This document shows, piece after piece, positions 1 through 7,699 of a stretch of 64,000 nt of DNA (position 1 is its first letter; each line of letters begins with the position of its first letter). Origin of the DNA: an uncultured Dehalococcoidia bacterium. GTDB lineage: Bacteria > Chloroflexota > Dehalococcoidia > Lucifugimonadales > Lucifugimonadaceae. The translations under genes were made by a program, and so were the position numbers. The notes under the pieces were generated by a model that was given only the letters and a program-made list of their open reading frames with translations, was not told the DNA's origin and made no database searches. The stretch is from contig OY282385.1 in the NCBI GenBank assembly GCA_958295935.1, forward strand, positions 2,025,545 through 2,089,544, read 5' to 3'.

Positions 1-488
1 GAGGCGGTGTCAACATCATCACGACGCAAGCCTACAATCTGCCCGCGGATGAACATTGCGATAGAGGCCCGATTCCTCCGAGAGGTCGTTTCGAGGTGAA
101 ATTTCTTTCGGACAATGGGATCAGGAATGCGTGCAACCCCTTTAGTTTTCGTGGTCCAGGCCCCCCTGCGTGCTGGCGATCGAGCAGCTGGACAAGGCTA
201 GGTGTAGGACAGATAGAGGCGGGATCGGTTCTCCTGAACGCTGGCCGCGGAGTAGACTACTGGAACAATAGCGTTGCGGGTGGTTGCATGAAATTGCACG
301 AGATGGTGGTACACGAGGTGGGGCACGCTTTCGGCATCGGGACGACTGAATATTTCCCACGGCCCAATTTCAACCTGCATCCGATAAATACGGAATACGC
401 AATCATGAGTTATAAGAACATCGGCCAGTACTGCGAACCGCAAGTATACGACATCGTTGCCGTGATGTCGCTCTATCAGTCTCGATGA
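1..488 (+). CDS. Secreted matrixin-like zinc metalloprotease, 5' end missing
   Basis: The frame is open from the first bases of the window, so the true start lies upstream and only the C-terminal ~160 residues are present. The zinc-binding motif HEVGHAFGIG is clear (HExxH plus the metzincin glycine), followed by a downstream His (NLHP) that could be the third ligand and by an AIMSY stretch resembling the Met-turn (xMxY) of matrixins. Several cysteines suggest an exported protein. It would cleave peptide bonds outside the cell. The stop overlaps the next gene's start by 4 bases, so the two are probably co-transcribed. Family assignment rests on the motif alone; the substrate is unknown. Confidence 0.7.
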   Translation, partial: GGVNIITTQAYNLPADEHCDRGPIPPRGRFEVKFLSDNGIRNACNPFSFRGPGPPACWRSSSWTRLGVGQIEAGSVLLNAGRGVDYWNNSVAGGCMKLHEMVVHEVGHAFGIGTTEYFPRPNFNLHPINTEYAIMSYKNIGQYCEPQVYDIVAVMSLYQSR

Positions 489-1351
489 GGAGAACGGCCA
501 TGTTTCGCCGCGCTATATCGATCGCGCTCTTCTTCGCCGTGCTTCCGCTCTTCGCCGCCTGCAGCTCGTCCCAAGCAACCCCGATGGAGAGTGCTACTCC
601 TACGCCTGAACCCTCGTACCTAACGGAAGAGATACCCCCTTGCACGTCAGCGCCCGGCTCATCCGTGGACCCGTGTGAACCCGGTGTGGCGCAATTTGAA
701 GAGGGCGCTGCGCTAAGTCTCCCCGACATAGGTGATGAACCTTGGAGTATACGGGAGATGCTTGGCGGTGGCGGCGCATCGGCCTACGTGATCCACCTGG
801 CGCTGCGGGGCGCGTACCTCCCTGACACGGCGCGCTGCACCGCCGGCGACCGCTTCCGCGCACCATCTTATCTACAAGAAGAGTTTTATACGGTGGCCAT
901 CAAGTGCTATATCGACGTGCGCGTAGGCGCATACATCCTCGGCGATGGACCGTCCACTTTGACGGTCTATCGTTTGGGCGCCATTTACGGGGATGACACC
1001 GAGCAGGACGTTATTGAAGAGATGAGACAGGCATTCGAAACCAGCATCGACGGCTGGTTTCCGGGCAGGGAGGAGGTACTGTTCCTCGGTCCGGCGCCCG
1101 ACCTTTCGTCCGAAGTATGGCAGGTCATGGGAGTTTGGGACGTCCAGCGCAGGGAGGACGGGATGGTGGTCGCTGTCCATCCCGACAGGGACCTGTGGAA
1201 AGACCTCAGACCGGATGAGTACCGGACGCTCAGCTCTCGAGATGGAGCTGCCCGCCTTCACGCAAGCGGTGACCGCAGCGAATCAGGCCCGAGTCGCCGC
1301 AAACGGCGGACGCATCGGCCCAGCCACCGACCTGCCCATGCTAGTCAGTAG
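485..1351 (+). CDS. Lipoprotein, N-terminal part of a frameshifted LRR protein
   Basis: The N-terminus has a signal peptide ending in a lipobox (LFAAC), then a Ser/Thr/Pro linker and an unrecognised globular region up to about residue 245. From around position 1,228 the frame becomes Arg/Ser/His-rich junk, while the +1 frame continues with a sensible sequence (SALEMELPAF). A one-base indel between about 1,225 and 1,245 therefore splits one longer gene that continues to about 2,195. Function is unknown; a surface-anchored interaction protein is the best inference. Whether the shift is real or an assembly error cannot be told from this sequence. Confidence 0.65.
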   Translation: MRRTAMFRRAISIALFFAVLPLFAACSSSQATPMESATPTPEPSYLTEEIPPCTSAPGSSVDPCEPGVAQFEEGAALSLPDIGDEPWSIREMLGGGGASAYVIHLALRGAYLPDTARCTAGDRFRAPSYLQEEFYTVAIKCYIDVRVGAYILGDGPSTLTVYRLGAIYGDDTEQDVIEEMRQAFETSIDGWFPGREEVLFLGPAPDLSSEVWQVMGVWDVQRREDGMVVAVHPDRDLWKDLRPDEYRTLSSRDGAARLHASGDRSESGPSRRKRRTHRPSHRPAHASQ

Positions 1352-2225
1352 CGCGAACCAACTGCGGCAGTACTACACCAACGTCGGCGTGTATGAGCAC
1401 GCTGACGGTCCGCCCGCGCAACCGCCGCCGCCGTGCGGCCTCGCCGTGCCAGACCAAGCCAACAACCCCGGCCTCATGCGCGATTGCATCGCATTGCTGT
1501 TGGCGAAAGACACTCTGTCCGGCTCAGCCACGCTGAATTGGGATGTGTCCAGGGCCATGTCCACTTGGGACGGGGTCACCCTCAACGCAGATTCGACGAG
1601 GGTCGCCAAGGTCGAACTGGACGATGAGGACTTGGACGGGACGCTACCGCCTGAGATTGGAGACCTGTCCGCACTGACGGAACTGGACCTGTCGGACAAC
1701 GACTTGAGCGGACAGTTGCCGAAGGAACTGGGCAAGATGTGGAAGCTGACTCACCTGGAGTTGGATCGCAACGGACTCAGCGGGGAGATACCCTTGGCGC
1801 TGGACGCCCTGACTGGCCTGAGGAAGCTGCGGCTGTTTGCGGGCAACACGTTCACCGGATGCGTGCCGCCTGCGCTTTACGGTGTCCAGGACAGCGACAC
1901 AGCGTCCTCCGGCCTTCCGGTCTGCGCGCCGCCCGTCTTCGACAAGTCGCACTATGACTTCATAGCGCTGGAAAAGACCACCGGTGTTGGAATCGTATCC
2001 TCTACCGACCCGAACGGAGACCCGCTGACCTACTCCATCCTGTCGGGCAACGAAAAGGGCAAGTTCTCCATCGTCACCTACCCGGACGCCAACGGAGCCC
2101 CTGTGGTGCAGTTGAAGGCGGTTTCTGAGTTCGACTACGATGAGGCGTCAGAGTACAGTCTGACGCTGGAGGTGCAGGACGGCAATGGAGGAAGCCGCCG
2201 TTCCCGGCGGCAACGACGCTCATAG
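1215..2225 (+). CDS. LRR and cadherin-like C-terminal part, truncated
   Basis: This is the continuation of the preceding lipoprotein in another frame. It contains leucine-rich repeats of the plant/bacterial type (LPPEIGDLSALTELDLSDN and two further copies, about residues 140-210) and then a cadherin-like domain (VFDKSHYDFIALE...YSLTLEVQDGNGG). The last residues are Arg/Ser-rich and out of character: at about 2,193 the sequence runs into a copy of the epimerase-remnant repeat, which removes the expected end of the cadherin domain. It is probably not expressed as a separate protein. LRR and cadherin folds mediate binding at the cell surface. Confidence 0.6.
   Translation: MSTGRSALEMELPAFTQAVTAANQARVAANGGRIGPATDLPMLVSSANQLRQYYTNVGVYEHADGPPAQPPPPCGLAVPDQANNPGLMRDCIALLLAKDTLSGSATLNWDVSRAMSTWDGVTLNADSTRVAKVELDDEDLDGTLPPEIGDLSALTELDLSDNDLSGQLPKELGKMWKLTHLELDRNGLSGEIPLALDALTGLRKLRLFAGNTFTGCVPPALYGVQDSDTASSGLPVCAPPVFDKSHYDFIALEKTTGVGIVSSTDPNGDPLTYSILSGNEKGKFSIVTYPDANGAPVVQLKAVSEFDYDEASEYSLTLEVQDGNGGSRRSRRQRRS
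2195..2223 (-). pseudogene. Epimerase 5' remnant, copy 1
   Basis: On the minus strand an ATG at 2,223 opens MSVVAAGNGGF, the start of a Rossmann-fold NAD-binding domain (GxxGxxG class) like those of sugar-nucleotide epimerases. After about ten codons it runs into the LRR gene. It begins 13 bases after the stop of the membrane-protein gene at 2,237, the same arrangement as in the other two copies. Confidence 0.5.
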
Positions 2226-2236
2226 CTGCCTTCGTA

Positions 2237-2722
2237 TCAACTGCCCGGCGATGGTTCGCTAAAAGTCTCGCCCTTCGCCGCCGCCGCCTCGCGACGTCGA
2301 TTCCACTCTTCCCACTCGCGCTGGATCGCAAACCTGCCCTCGGCTACTCCTTTGGCTATGCCTTCGGCTACTCCTTCCGCCCGTCCCTTGGCCCGTTCCT
2401 CGGCTCGGAGTTTTTCTTCGAGGGGCTTGAGAATTTTCCTTTCCAAGTACCTGTAGGTAACCATGATCGCACCTCCGGCGATGTCCAAGACCGTTATGAC
2501 AAAAATAGCATAAACGACTATCAGCGGTACGGCCGGCGCGCTTTCGCTGACCACTGCGCCCGCAGTGGGCGCCATGCCATCATGCTTGCCGCCGGAAACC
2601 TCGTTGACAGCGATGAATACCGTCCACCCAATGGTCAGGGCGAATATCAGGCCCAAGCACCAAGGCAGCCACCTGCGTCCAACGCTCCATATGGACTCTC
2701 GTTCGGGCATCCGGTTATTCAT
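2237..2722 (-). CDS. Two-TM membrane protein with RAEG-repeat coiled tail, copy 1
   Basis: The 161-residue protein has two predicted membrane segments (about residues 18-40 and 68-92), separated by a short Gly/Ser-rich loop, then a charged helical tail with repeats of the type AEGxAEG and a conserved end (REWEEWNRRREAAAAKG). Tails of this kind are seen in small membrane proteins of unknown function. It is nearly identical to the gene at 2,882-3,370, differing mainly in the number and order of tail repeats. The ATG at 2,722 overlaps the stop of an upstream epimerase remnant. No function is assigned. Confidence 0.6.
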   Translation of the reverse strand: MNNRMPERESIWSVGRRWLPWCLGLIFALTIGWTVFIAVNEVSGGKHDGMAPTAGAVVSESAPAVPLIVVYAIFVITVLDIAGGAIMVTYRYLERKILKPLEEKLRAEERAKGRAEGVAEGIAKGVAEGRFAIQREWEEWNRRREAAAAKGETFSEPSPGS

Positions 2723-2868
2723 TGCGCAAGTTGGCCGATTTCGTCGTCGCGGTCCTCGAACTCAGGCTGCTCGATGTCCACCGCCCGGACTCAGTGACCC
2801 TCGGCTTTCAGCCGCCTGACGAGGTTATGTCCGGTGAAGCCGCCGGACCCTGCGGCAACGATGCTCAT
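2719..2868 (-). pseudogene. Epimerase 5' remnant, copy 2, with internal stop
   Basis: The minus strand reads MSIVAAGSGGFTGHNLVRR, LKAEGH, an in-frame TGA, then VRAVDIEQPEFED and a stop. This matches the N-terminal NAD-binding region of GDP-mannose 3,5-epimerase-like SDR enzymes, where an aromatic residue would be expected at the TGA. Only about 50 codons remain before the sequence runs into the membrane-protein gene. It is the longest of three copies. Confidence 0.6.
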
Positions 2869-2881
2869 AGCTGCCTTCGTA

Positions 2882-3370
2882 TCAACTGCCCGGCGATGGT
2901 TCGCTAAAAGTCTCGCCCTTCGCCGCCGCCGCCTCGCGACGTCGGTTCCACTCTTCCCACTCGCGCTGGATCGCAGACCTGCCCTCGGCTACTCCTTCCG
3001 CCCGTCCTTCGGCTCGTCCCTCGGCTACTCCCTGGGCCCGCCCTTCGGCTCGGAGTTTTTCTTCAAGGGGCTTGAGAATTTTCCTTTCCAAGTACCTGTA
3101 GGTAACCATGATCGCACCTCCGGCGATGTCCAAGACCGTTATGACAAAAATAGCATAAATGACTATCAGCGGTACGGCCGGCGCGCTTTCGCTGACCACC
3201 GCGCCCGCAGTGGGCGCCATGCCATCATGCTTTCCGCCGGAAACCTCGTTGACAGCGATGAATACCGTCCACCCAATGGTCAGGGCGAATATCAGGCCCA
3301 AACACCAAGGCAGCCACCTGCGTCCAACGCTCCATATGGACTCTCGTTCGGGCGTCCGGCTATTCATTGG
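2882..3370 (-). CDS. Two-TM membrane protein with RAEG-repeat coiled tail, copy 2
   Basis: This is a second copy of the 2,237-2,722 gene: the membrane segments and the C-terminal motif are the same, and the tail has a different set of RAEG/VAEG repeats. The likely start is the ATG that begins MNSRTPERE, by analogy with the start of copy 1. The frame is open further upstream to 3,409, but that part is antisense to an epimerase remnant. Length variation in the tail fits slippage between short repeats. Function is unknown. Confidence 0.55.
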   Translation of the reverse strand, partial: PMNSRTPERESIWSVGRRWLPWCLGLIFALTIGWTVFIAVNEVSGGKHDGMAPTAGAVVSESAPAVPLIVIYAIFVITVLDIAGGAIMVTYRYLERKILKPLEEKLRAEGRAQGVAEGRAEGRAEGVAEGRSAIQREWEEWNRRREAAAAKGETFSEPSPGS

Positions 3371-3419
3371 GCAAGCGATGTCCGATGAAGCCGCCGTTCC
3401 CGGCGACAACGATATTCAT
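3360..3419 (-). pseudogene. Epimerase 5' remnant, copy 3
   Basis: The minus strand reads MNIVVAGNGGFIGHRLPNE and stops. It has the best-preserved Rossmann glycine motif of the three remnants, but is cut after 15 residues by fusion to the membrane-protein gene. About 40 bases upstream (3,420-3,461) match the 3' end of the membrane-protein gene again. Confidence 0.5.
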
Positions 3420-3604
3420 AACCGCCTTCGTATCAACTGCCCGGCGATGAAGGTCATCTAAGGTCGGCTTATAAGCTGGAATACCTTCCTCGTAGGCTTT
3501 AACACGGGAAACAGCAACAGCCCCAGTAAACCGTTGATCTGCCCGGTTAATTTAGTCCGCAGGTCGATGAGGTTTTCCCGGTCGATTTAAACTGCTCTCC
3601 ATGT

Positions 3605-4795
3605 CTATCTTAGTACATGTTGACTGGCGGCCGACCAGATGTCGCAGAGATGCTGAATAACGACATCATAATCATATTCTTTTAACGCCTTCCGCTTGTT
3701 GTGTTGTCCCATGCTCTGCCTTAAAGAAGGCTCGTCGCGCAGGCGCTTCAGCATCTTAACATAGGCGTCGACATCATCGGGATCGGCCAGGAATCCGCCT
3801 TCAGGAACATTGATCATCTCCGGGATTGCCCCCACCGGAGACGCCATTACCGGCAGACCGACCGCCATAGCCTCCGCCATGCTGGTGGGGAAGCCTTCAT
3901 ATTTTAGTTTGGATGGAAATATGAATACGTCGTTTTCAGCCAACCTCTTCACGACTTCACAGTTCTTGACCGGGCCCGATACCTGTACCCGGTCTTGCAG
4001 TCCGAGCTCCCGAATATGCCGCAGCAGCCTGGCCTGAGATGACTCGTCGGAACTGTCTCCTATCAGTTGAAACTGGGTATTGGGCACTCGATTGGCGATT
4101 TCTACGATCGTGTGAACACCTTTCTTCTCGATGAGCCCGCCAGTGAATATGACTCTCAGACTCTTTCGCCTATCCGTAGGCGGGACATGCTCCGGAATTG
4201 AACGGGAATTCACGAAATTTGGAATCAGCGGGGTGGTCTTGTGCGCAAAGTCGCCCAACTCCAATATAGAGCGGTAGCTCGGCTGGCCCAACGCGAGAAT
4301 ATGCGCCGCGCCTTCGAATATGGCGCGCCAAGACCGGCGGTAGAAAATCGCCGAGGGATGATTGCCTGTAGGAACATCGAACGTCCCGTGCAGGTGTGCT
4401 ACGTAGGGCACTTGGGCCCGTCTCGCAATCACCGCCGAGGCCAGATTGCGCGGCACGCCACTGGGGGTAAGCCCACAATTCAGATGCATAACTGAAAATC
4501 GCCCTGACGTCAACGCACGGCGTATTTGCCACAAGATGCTCAGGTTACGCTTTATTTCCACAAGACCCAGTCTTGGCGGCGTGAATTGACTCCGCCTAAA
4601 TACTCGAGTGTCAACGACTTCGAACTTGAAGGGAGGGGGCAATCCGAGTTCGCACAACGTTTGAGTCCAAGTCATTACTCCTCCCGGAGGTGGCGGGAGG
4701 GCCGACACCAGCAGAACCATTATCGGATGATTCGATCCAAGGTTATGCAGCGGGTAGGCGCCGCGCTCTGTATCTGCTGGCTCTGGGCTGGTCAT
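3605..4795 (-). CDS. GT4-family glycosyltransferase
   Basis: The 396-residue protein has a GT-B fold signature. The N-terminal half contains PPPPGGVMTW and a Leu-rich region, and the C-terminal half contains FTGGLIEKKGVHT and the nucleotide-sugar-binding EGFPTSMAEA motif (EX7E), which is typical of retaining GT4 enzymes. It would move a sugar from a nucleotide-sugar donor to a lipid-linked glycan at the cytoplasmic membrane. It lies in the minus-strand polysaccharide cluster downstream of a sugar aminotransferase, which fits assembly of an amino-sugar-containing surface glycan. Donor and acceptor cannot be read from the sequence. Confidence 0.85.
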   Translation of the reverse strand: MTSPEPADTERGAYPLHNLGSNHPIMVLLVSALPPPPGGVMTWTQTLCELGLPPPFKFEVVDTRVFRRSQFTPPRLGLVEIKRNLSILWQIRRALTSGRFSVMHLNCGLTPSGVPRNLASAVIARRAQVPYVAHLHGTFDVPTGNHPSAIFYRRSWRAIFEGAAHILALGQPSYRSILELGDFAHKTTPLIPNFVNSRSIPEHVPPTDRRKSLRVIFTGGLIEKKGVHTIVEIANRVPNTQFQLIGDSSDESSQARLLRHIRELGLQDRVQVSGPVKNCEVVKRLAENDVFIFPSKLKYEGFPTSMAEAMAVGLPVMASPVGAIPEMINVPEGGFLADPDDVDAYVKMLKRLRDEPSLRQSMGQHNKRKALKEYDYDVVIQHLCDIWSAASQHVLR

Positions 4796-4832
4796 GGTTG
4801 CAACTTCGGGCAGTAAACCGCGTTCCCCCCTG

Positions 4833-5348
4833 CTACGGATAGAACGCCCCGATGGTCTGAACGACCCGGTGCAACTGCGCCTCGCTCACTTCCGGATACA
4901 TCGGAATCGACAGGATGGAGGCTGCAAGCCGCTCAGAAACTGGGAAATCGCCCGCGGCGTATCCGAGGGCCCGGAACGCCGGCTGGAGGTGCAACGGGAC
5001 CGGGTAGTGTATCCCGACGCCGATCCCGCTATCCGAAAGGTGTTGCCTCAGCTCTTCCCTACGCTCGCTTCGGACGACGTAGAGATGATAGACGTGTCTG
5101 CCGCCGGGCATCTGGGCGGGCAGAGTCAACCACGGAAATTCACCCAGCGACGCGTCATACTTCGCGGCGACCGCCCTCCGCGCCTCGTTCCACTCCTCCA
5201 TATGGCTCAGCTTTGCCCCCAGAACCGCAGCCTGGAGCGTGTCCAGACGGCTGTTGACCCCGAAGTATTCATGCAGGTACTTGTCGGTCCGCTCGTGATC
5301 CCGCAACATTCGCACGGTGGCGGCCAAATCTTCGTCGTTTGCAACCAC
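4833..5348 (-). CDS. DegT/DnrJ/EryC1 sugar aminotransferase, C-terminal part
   Basis: This is the C-terminal half of the aminotransferase whose N-terminal half lies at 5,207-5,938 in another frame. It begins [19 protein letters not shown] and contains the family motifs [12 protein letters not shown] and [18 protein letters not shown], ending with the usual SIPMYPE-type segment. Joining the halves across a one-base indel near 5,350 gives a full-length enzyme of about 368 residues. Confidence 0.8.
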   Translation of the reverse strand: MVANDEDLAATVRMLRDHERTDKYLHEYFGVNSRLDTLQAAVLGAKLSHMEEWNEARRAVAAKYDASLGEFPWLTLPAQMPGGRHVYHLYVVRSERREELRQHLSDSGIGVGIHYPVPLHLQPAFRALGYAAGDFPVSERLAASILSIPMYPEVSEAQLHRVVQTIGAFYP

Positions 5349-5938
5349 CGCCCGGCGTCGCCATAGGCCCCCAGGTTCTTGGCAGGATAGAAGCTGAAGG
5401 CCGCCGCATCGCCCCAGCTTCCCGCTCTTTTGCCATTGTACTCGGCCCCATGCCCTTGCGCCGCGTCCTCGATGACTTTGATGGATTGTCGCCTGGCAAC
5501 CTCCATTATCTCCGCCATAGGCGCCGGCTGTCCGTACAGATGGACCGGAATGACCGCCTTCGTCTTTGGCGTTATAGCCGCGCTGAGGCCCTCGGCAGTC
5601 ATGTTGAAGTGGGCAGGGTCCACGTCAACGAAGACCGGCGTTGCCCCGACTGCAACGATGGCCTCGGCGGTGGCGATGAAGGAGTTGGCGGTGGTAATTA
5701 CTTCATCGCCAGGGCCGACCTCGATGGCTTTGAGCGCCAGGGTCAGGGCATCGGTGCCGTTGCCTACGCCAACCGCGAACGCTGCACCGCAGAAGGCAGC
5801 GAACTTCTGCTCGAAATCGGACACCTCCGGGCCGTTTATGAATTGAGCGCTAGCTAATACCCCATCAATTGCGGACCGGATTTCCGGTTTGATGGCGGCA
5901 TACTGCGCTTTCAGGTCGACCAGGGGGATGGGATGCAT
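5207..5938 (-). CDS. DegT/DnrJ/EryC1 sugar aminotransferase, N-terminal part
   Basis: This PLP enzyme transfers an amino group to a keto-sugar nucleotide. It shows PLVDLKAQY at the start, [30 protein letters not shown], and the PLP-lysine segment [15 protein letters not shown]. Right after this segment the frame is lost: one base appears to be missing in the run at 5,349-5,354, and the other frame continues perfectly with [10 protein letters not shown]. The frame beyond the shift is spurious. It resembles the 3-amino-sugar (WbpE/FdtB-type) enzymes, although the exact substrate is not certain. The gene is either a recent pseudogene or carries a sequencing indel. Confidence 0.8.
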   Translation of the reverse strand: MHPIPLVDLKAQYAAIKPEIRSAIDGVLASAQFINGPEVSDFEQKFAAFCGAAFAVGVGNGTDALTLALKAIEVGPGDEVITTANSFIATAEAIVAVGATPVFVDVDPAHFNMTAEGLSAAITPKTKAVIPVHLYGQPAPMAEIMEVARRQSIKVIEDAAQGHGAEYNGKRAGSWGDAAAFSFYPAKNLGAYGDAGRWLQTTKIWPPPCECCGITSGPTSTCMNTSGSTAVWTRSRLRFWGQS

Positions 5939-5945
5939 GGCATTC

Positions 5946-6290
5946 TTACTTAAACTTCCCGCGACCGTTCGAGGCCTTGCGGCGACAGACTAGGAGTAGA
6001 TTGCCGCGAGTGGTATTGGCGTGGATTCCCCCCGTGTTATAGCCGATGACGTACTCCCGCTCGATGATCAGTCCAGCCTCCGCGAACAAGATTCTGAATA
6101 AAGCTCTTCGAGTACCCGTGCATGAACCCTTGCCGAGGCTGCCATCCATCTGAGTGGAGTATACTTTGTCGCCAGCGTCGAGGTTGGGGTCGACAACCGA
6201 CCGGGGACACTCCCAGTGCCCTTGAATCGCAGACCCCCCCCATTGCCGCGGCCGTATTCGTACCCTGTAAAACGTCATTGTATGTTCTGG
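5946..6290 (-). pseudogene. Degraded methyltransferase-like C-terminus
   Basis: One minus-strand frame ends LIIEREYVIGYNTGG...[12 protein letters not shown] and an overlapping frame carries HGYSKSFIQNLVR. Spliced, they read like the end of a SAM-dependent methyltransferase of the kind found in glycan clusters. At least one frameshift separates them and no intact start or SAM-binding region is present. It lies 7 bases upstream of the aminotransferase start. Family assignment is tentative. Confidence 0.4.
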
Positions 6291-6429
6291 CGGTAACTAT
6301 GATAATCCTCGAAGCTCAAGTCGCTGGCGACCGACGCTGATGGACACGTCAAGGCGTTGCCTACCCGCCCGCCAGGTGATAGCATGTGGTCACGACGCTT
6401 CAAGATATGACTACATGAGGGCGTGCAAC

Positions 6430-6708
6430 ATGACTACCTACGGCATAAGAGAGTTCAAGGCCAAGGTCAGCGAGATACTCCAAAGCCTCGATGATGGCGA
6501 AGACGTGGTCATCACCCGCCGGGGGAAGCCGTGCGGCAGGCTCACGCCCGTGCAGAGCCCCACGGTGGGGAAACCGTCTCTCCGTACGCTGAGGGGCAGA
6601 CTGACCGAACTGCCCGACGCCAGATACGAGGACTTCTTGAATCTCAAGACGCTGTGGGAGCCTCGGCTCCCGGCGTCTGCCGAGAGGAAACGCAGACGTG
6701 CCGGATAG
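6430..6708 (+). CDS. Phd/YefM-type antitoxin
   Basis: MTTYGIREFKAKVSEIL is the classic start of a Phd/YefM antitoxin, followed by GEDVVITRRGKPCGRL, the DNA-binding dimer core. The C-terminal part is charged and would wrap the toxin. An ATG at 6,430 fits the family start better than the longer frame from 6,340; an ATG at 6,415 is also possible. The stop overlaps the start of the PIN toxin by 11 bases, the usual arrangement of a type II toxin-antitoxin pair. Such antitoxins normally repress their own promoter. Confidence 0.85.
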   Translation: MTTYGIREFKAKVSEILQSLDDGEDVVITRRGKPCGRLTPVQSPTVGKPSLRTLRGRLTELPDARYEDFLNLKTLWEPRLPASAERKRRRAG

Positions 6709-7102
6709 ATCCGCGCGGTTCGTAGTGGACACCCACGCTCTGTGGTGGTACTTAAGGTCGCCTGAGCGTCTCACAGCCGCAGCGTCCGCGGTCTTCCGGC
6801 TGGCTGAGACCGGCAACGCGACAATAGTCGTCCCCGCCATAGCCGTCGCCGAGTTCTACTTCCTCTCAGTCAAGCTCGGCCAACCTCTCGCCCCCTCCAG
6901 TCTGCTGGAAGCGCTGGCCGGTGTGGGTGGGATAGAACTCTCAGACCTGGGGAGAGCGCAGCTCGAGAAGCTTGACCTGTTCCCGGAAATGCCGGAAATG
7001 CACGACCGACTCATAGCCGCCGAGGCGATGGCCTTTGAGGCGCCGGTGGTGACGCGGGATGCGACCCTCTCCGCTTCACCTCAGATAGAGACCGTCTGGT
7101 AG
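6698..7102 (+). CDS. PIN-domain ribonuclease toxin (VapC-like)
   Basis: The 134-residue PIN domain has its acidic residues in place: VVDTHALWWYL at the start, AVAEFYF, MHDRLIAAEA, and TRDATL near the end. These enzymes cut RNA, often tRNA, in a Mg-dependent way and are held inactive by the paired antitoxin. The GTG start inside the antitoxin gene gives translational coupling. The Phd-PIN pairing is common in bacteria. Confidence 0.85.
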   Translation: MPDRSARFVVDTHALWWYLRSPERLTAAASAVFRLAETGNATIVVPAIAVAEFYFLSVKLGQPLAPSSLLEALAGVGGIELSDLGRAQLEKLDLFPEMPEMHDRLIAAEAMAFEAPVVTRDATLSASPQIETVW

Positions 7103-7290
7103 GCGAACGCTCGCCCCTCTTCTCCACCTCCTGGGGACCTTGGGGGCGGCGCCTTTCGGTTCAGCGGCTCCCGTATCAAGTGAGGGGCAGGGTCTAGAGG
7201 TGTGGGGCGGCCCCGAGCCGTCCGTGGCTACCTTATCGAATCGAGTCTGAATTATAAGTTTATGTTTCTAGGAACGGGCTTCGCTCATGC

Positions 7291-7690
7291 CTAGTCCTTC
7301 ATATCAGGGTGAGCGTTGATGGTTTCTCTCAACAGATCCTGTAAACGTAACTCGCGGGAATGGCTCATCCGCCTATGCACGACGCCTTCCGGATGCAGCG
7401 TCTCCATGGCAGCGTCCCCTCGCCCCAAGATTTGCCAGATCTGGTATTGCGTTAACCAGGAGTTTCGTTTCGAGTTCGAACAAACGCAGCGCCACGCTCT
7501 GGTAGTTGTCCCAATAGTGAAGCGGAACGCACTCGCACCCGATTAGCCGACCCGCATCGACGTCCGCTGATACAATGTACGAGGTTGTGCCAATAGGCTT
7601 TCTTTCATAAAATGTATCCTGAGTCTTACGATGCGAGGATCGTAGGTCAGAGCCGCTATACTCATTAAATTCTATCCGTATCTTCCCGGC
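7291..7690 (-). pseudogene. Formyltransferase-family remnant
   Basis: No plus-strand gene is credible here, but the minus strand reads GTTSYIVSADVDAGRLIGCECVP, then LRLFELETKLLVNAIPDL, which resembles the C-terminal half of a formyl_transf domain (DxGxII, then E-x-x-LL). After a one-base shift near 7,425 it continues AMETLHPEGVVHRRM to a TAG at 7,291. In a sugar cluster this would have been a sugar-nucleotide N-formyltransferase. The N-terminal catalytic part is missing, and no start is visible between it and the glycosyltransferase stop at 7,700. Confidence 0.5.
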
Positions 7691-7699
7691 GTTGGCGTA

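Larger units (their letters stand above)
2195..3461. repeat. Tandem repeat unit of membrane-protein gene plus epimerase start
   Basis: The unit (membrane-protein gene followed on the minus strand by the epimerase start) occurs twice in full, and its end occurs a third time. The epimerase ATGs lie at 2,223, 2,868 and 3,419, so the period is 645 and then 551 bases. The 3' end of the membrane gene, including CTTCGTATCAACTGCCCGGC, occurs three times. The array probably arose by unequal recombination. Confidence 0.75.

Noticed and set aside
2719-2868. TGA in the epimerase remnant as another Sec codon
   Set aside because: It replaces a structural residue after KAEGH, not a redox Cys, and the gene is truncated; a pseudogene stop is the simple reading.
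7316-7546. A 76-residue plus-strand gene
   Set aside because: The opposite strand gives a recognisable formyltransferase fragment across the same bases, so the plus frame is chance.
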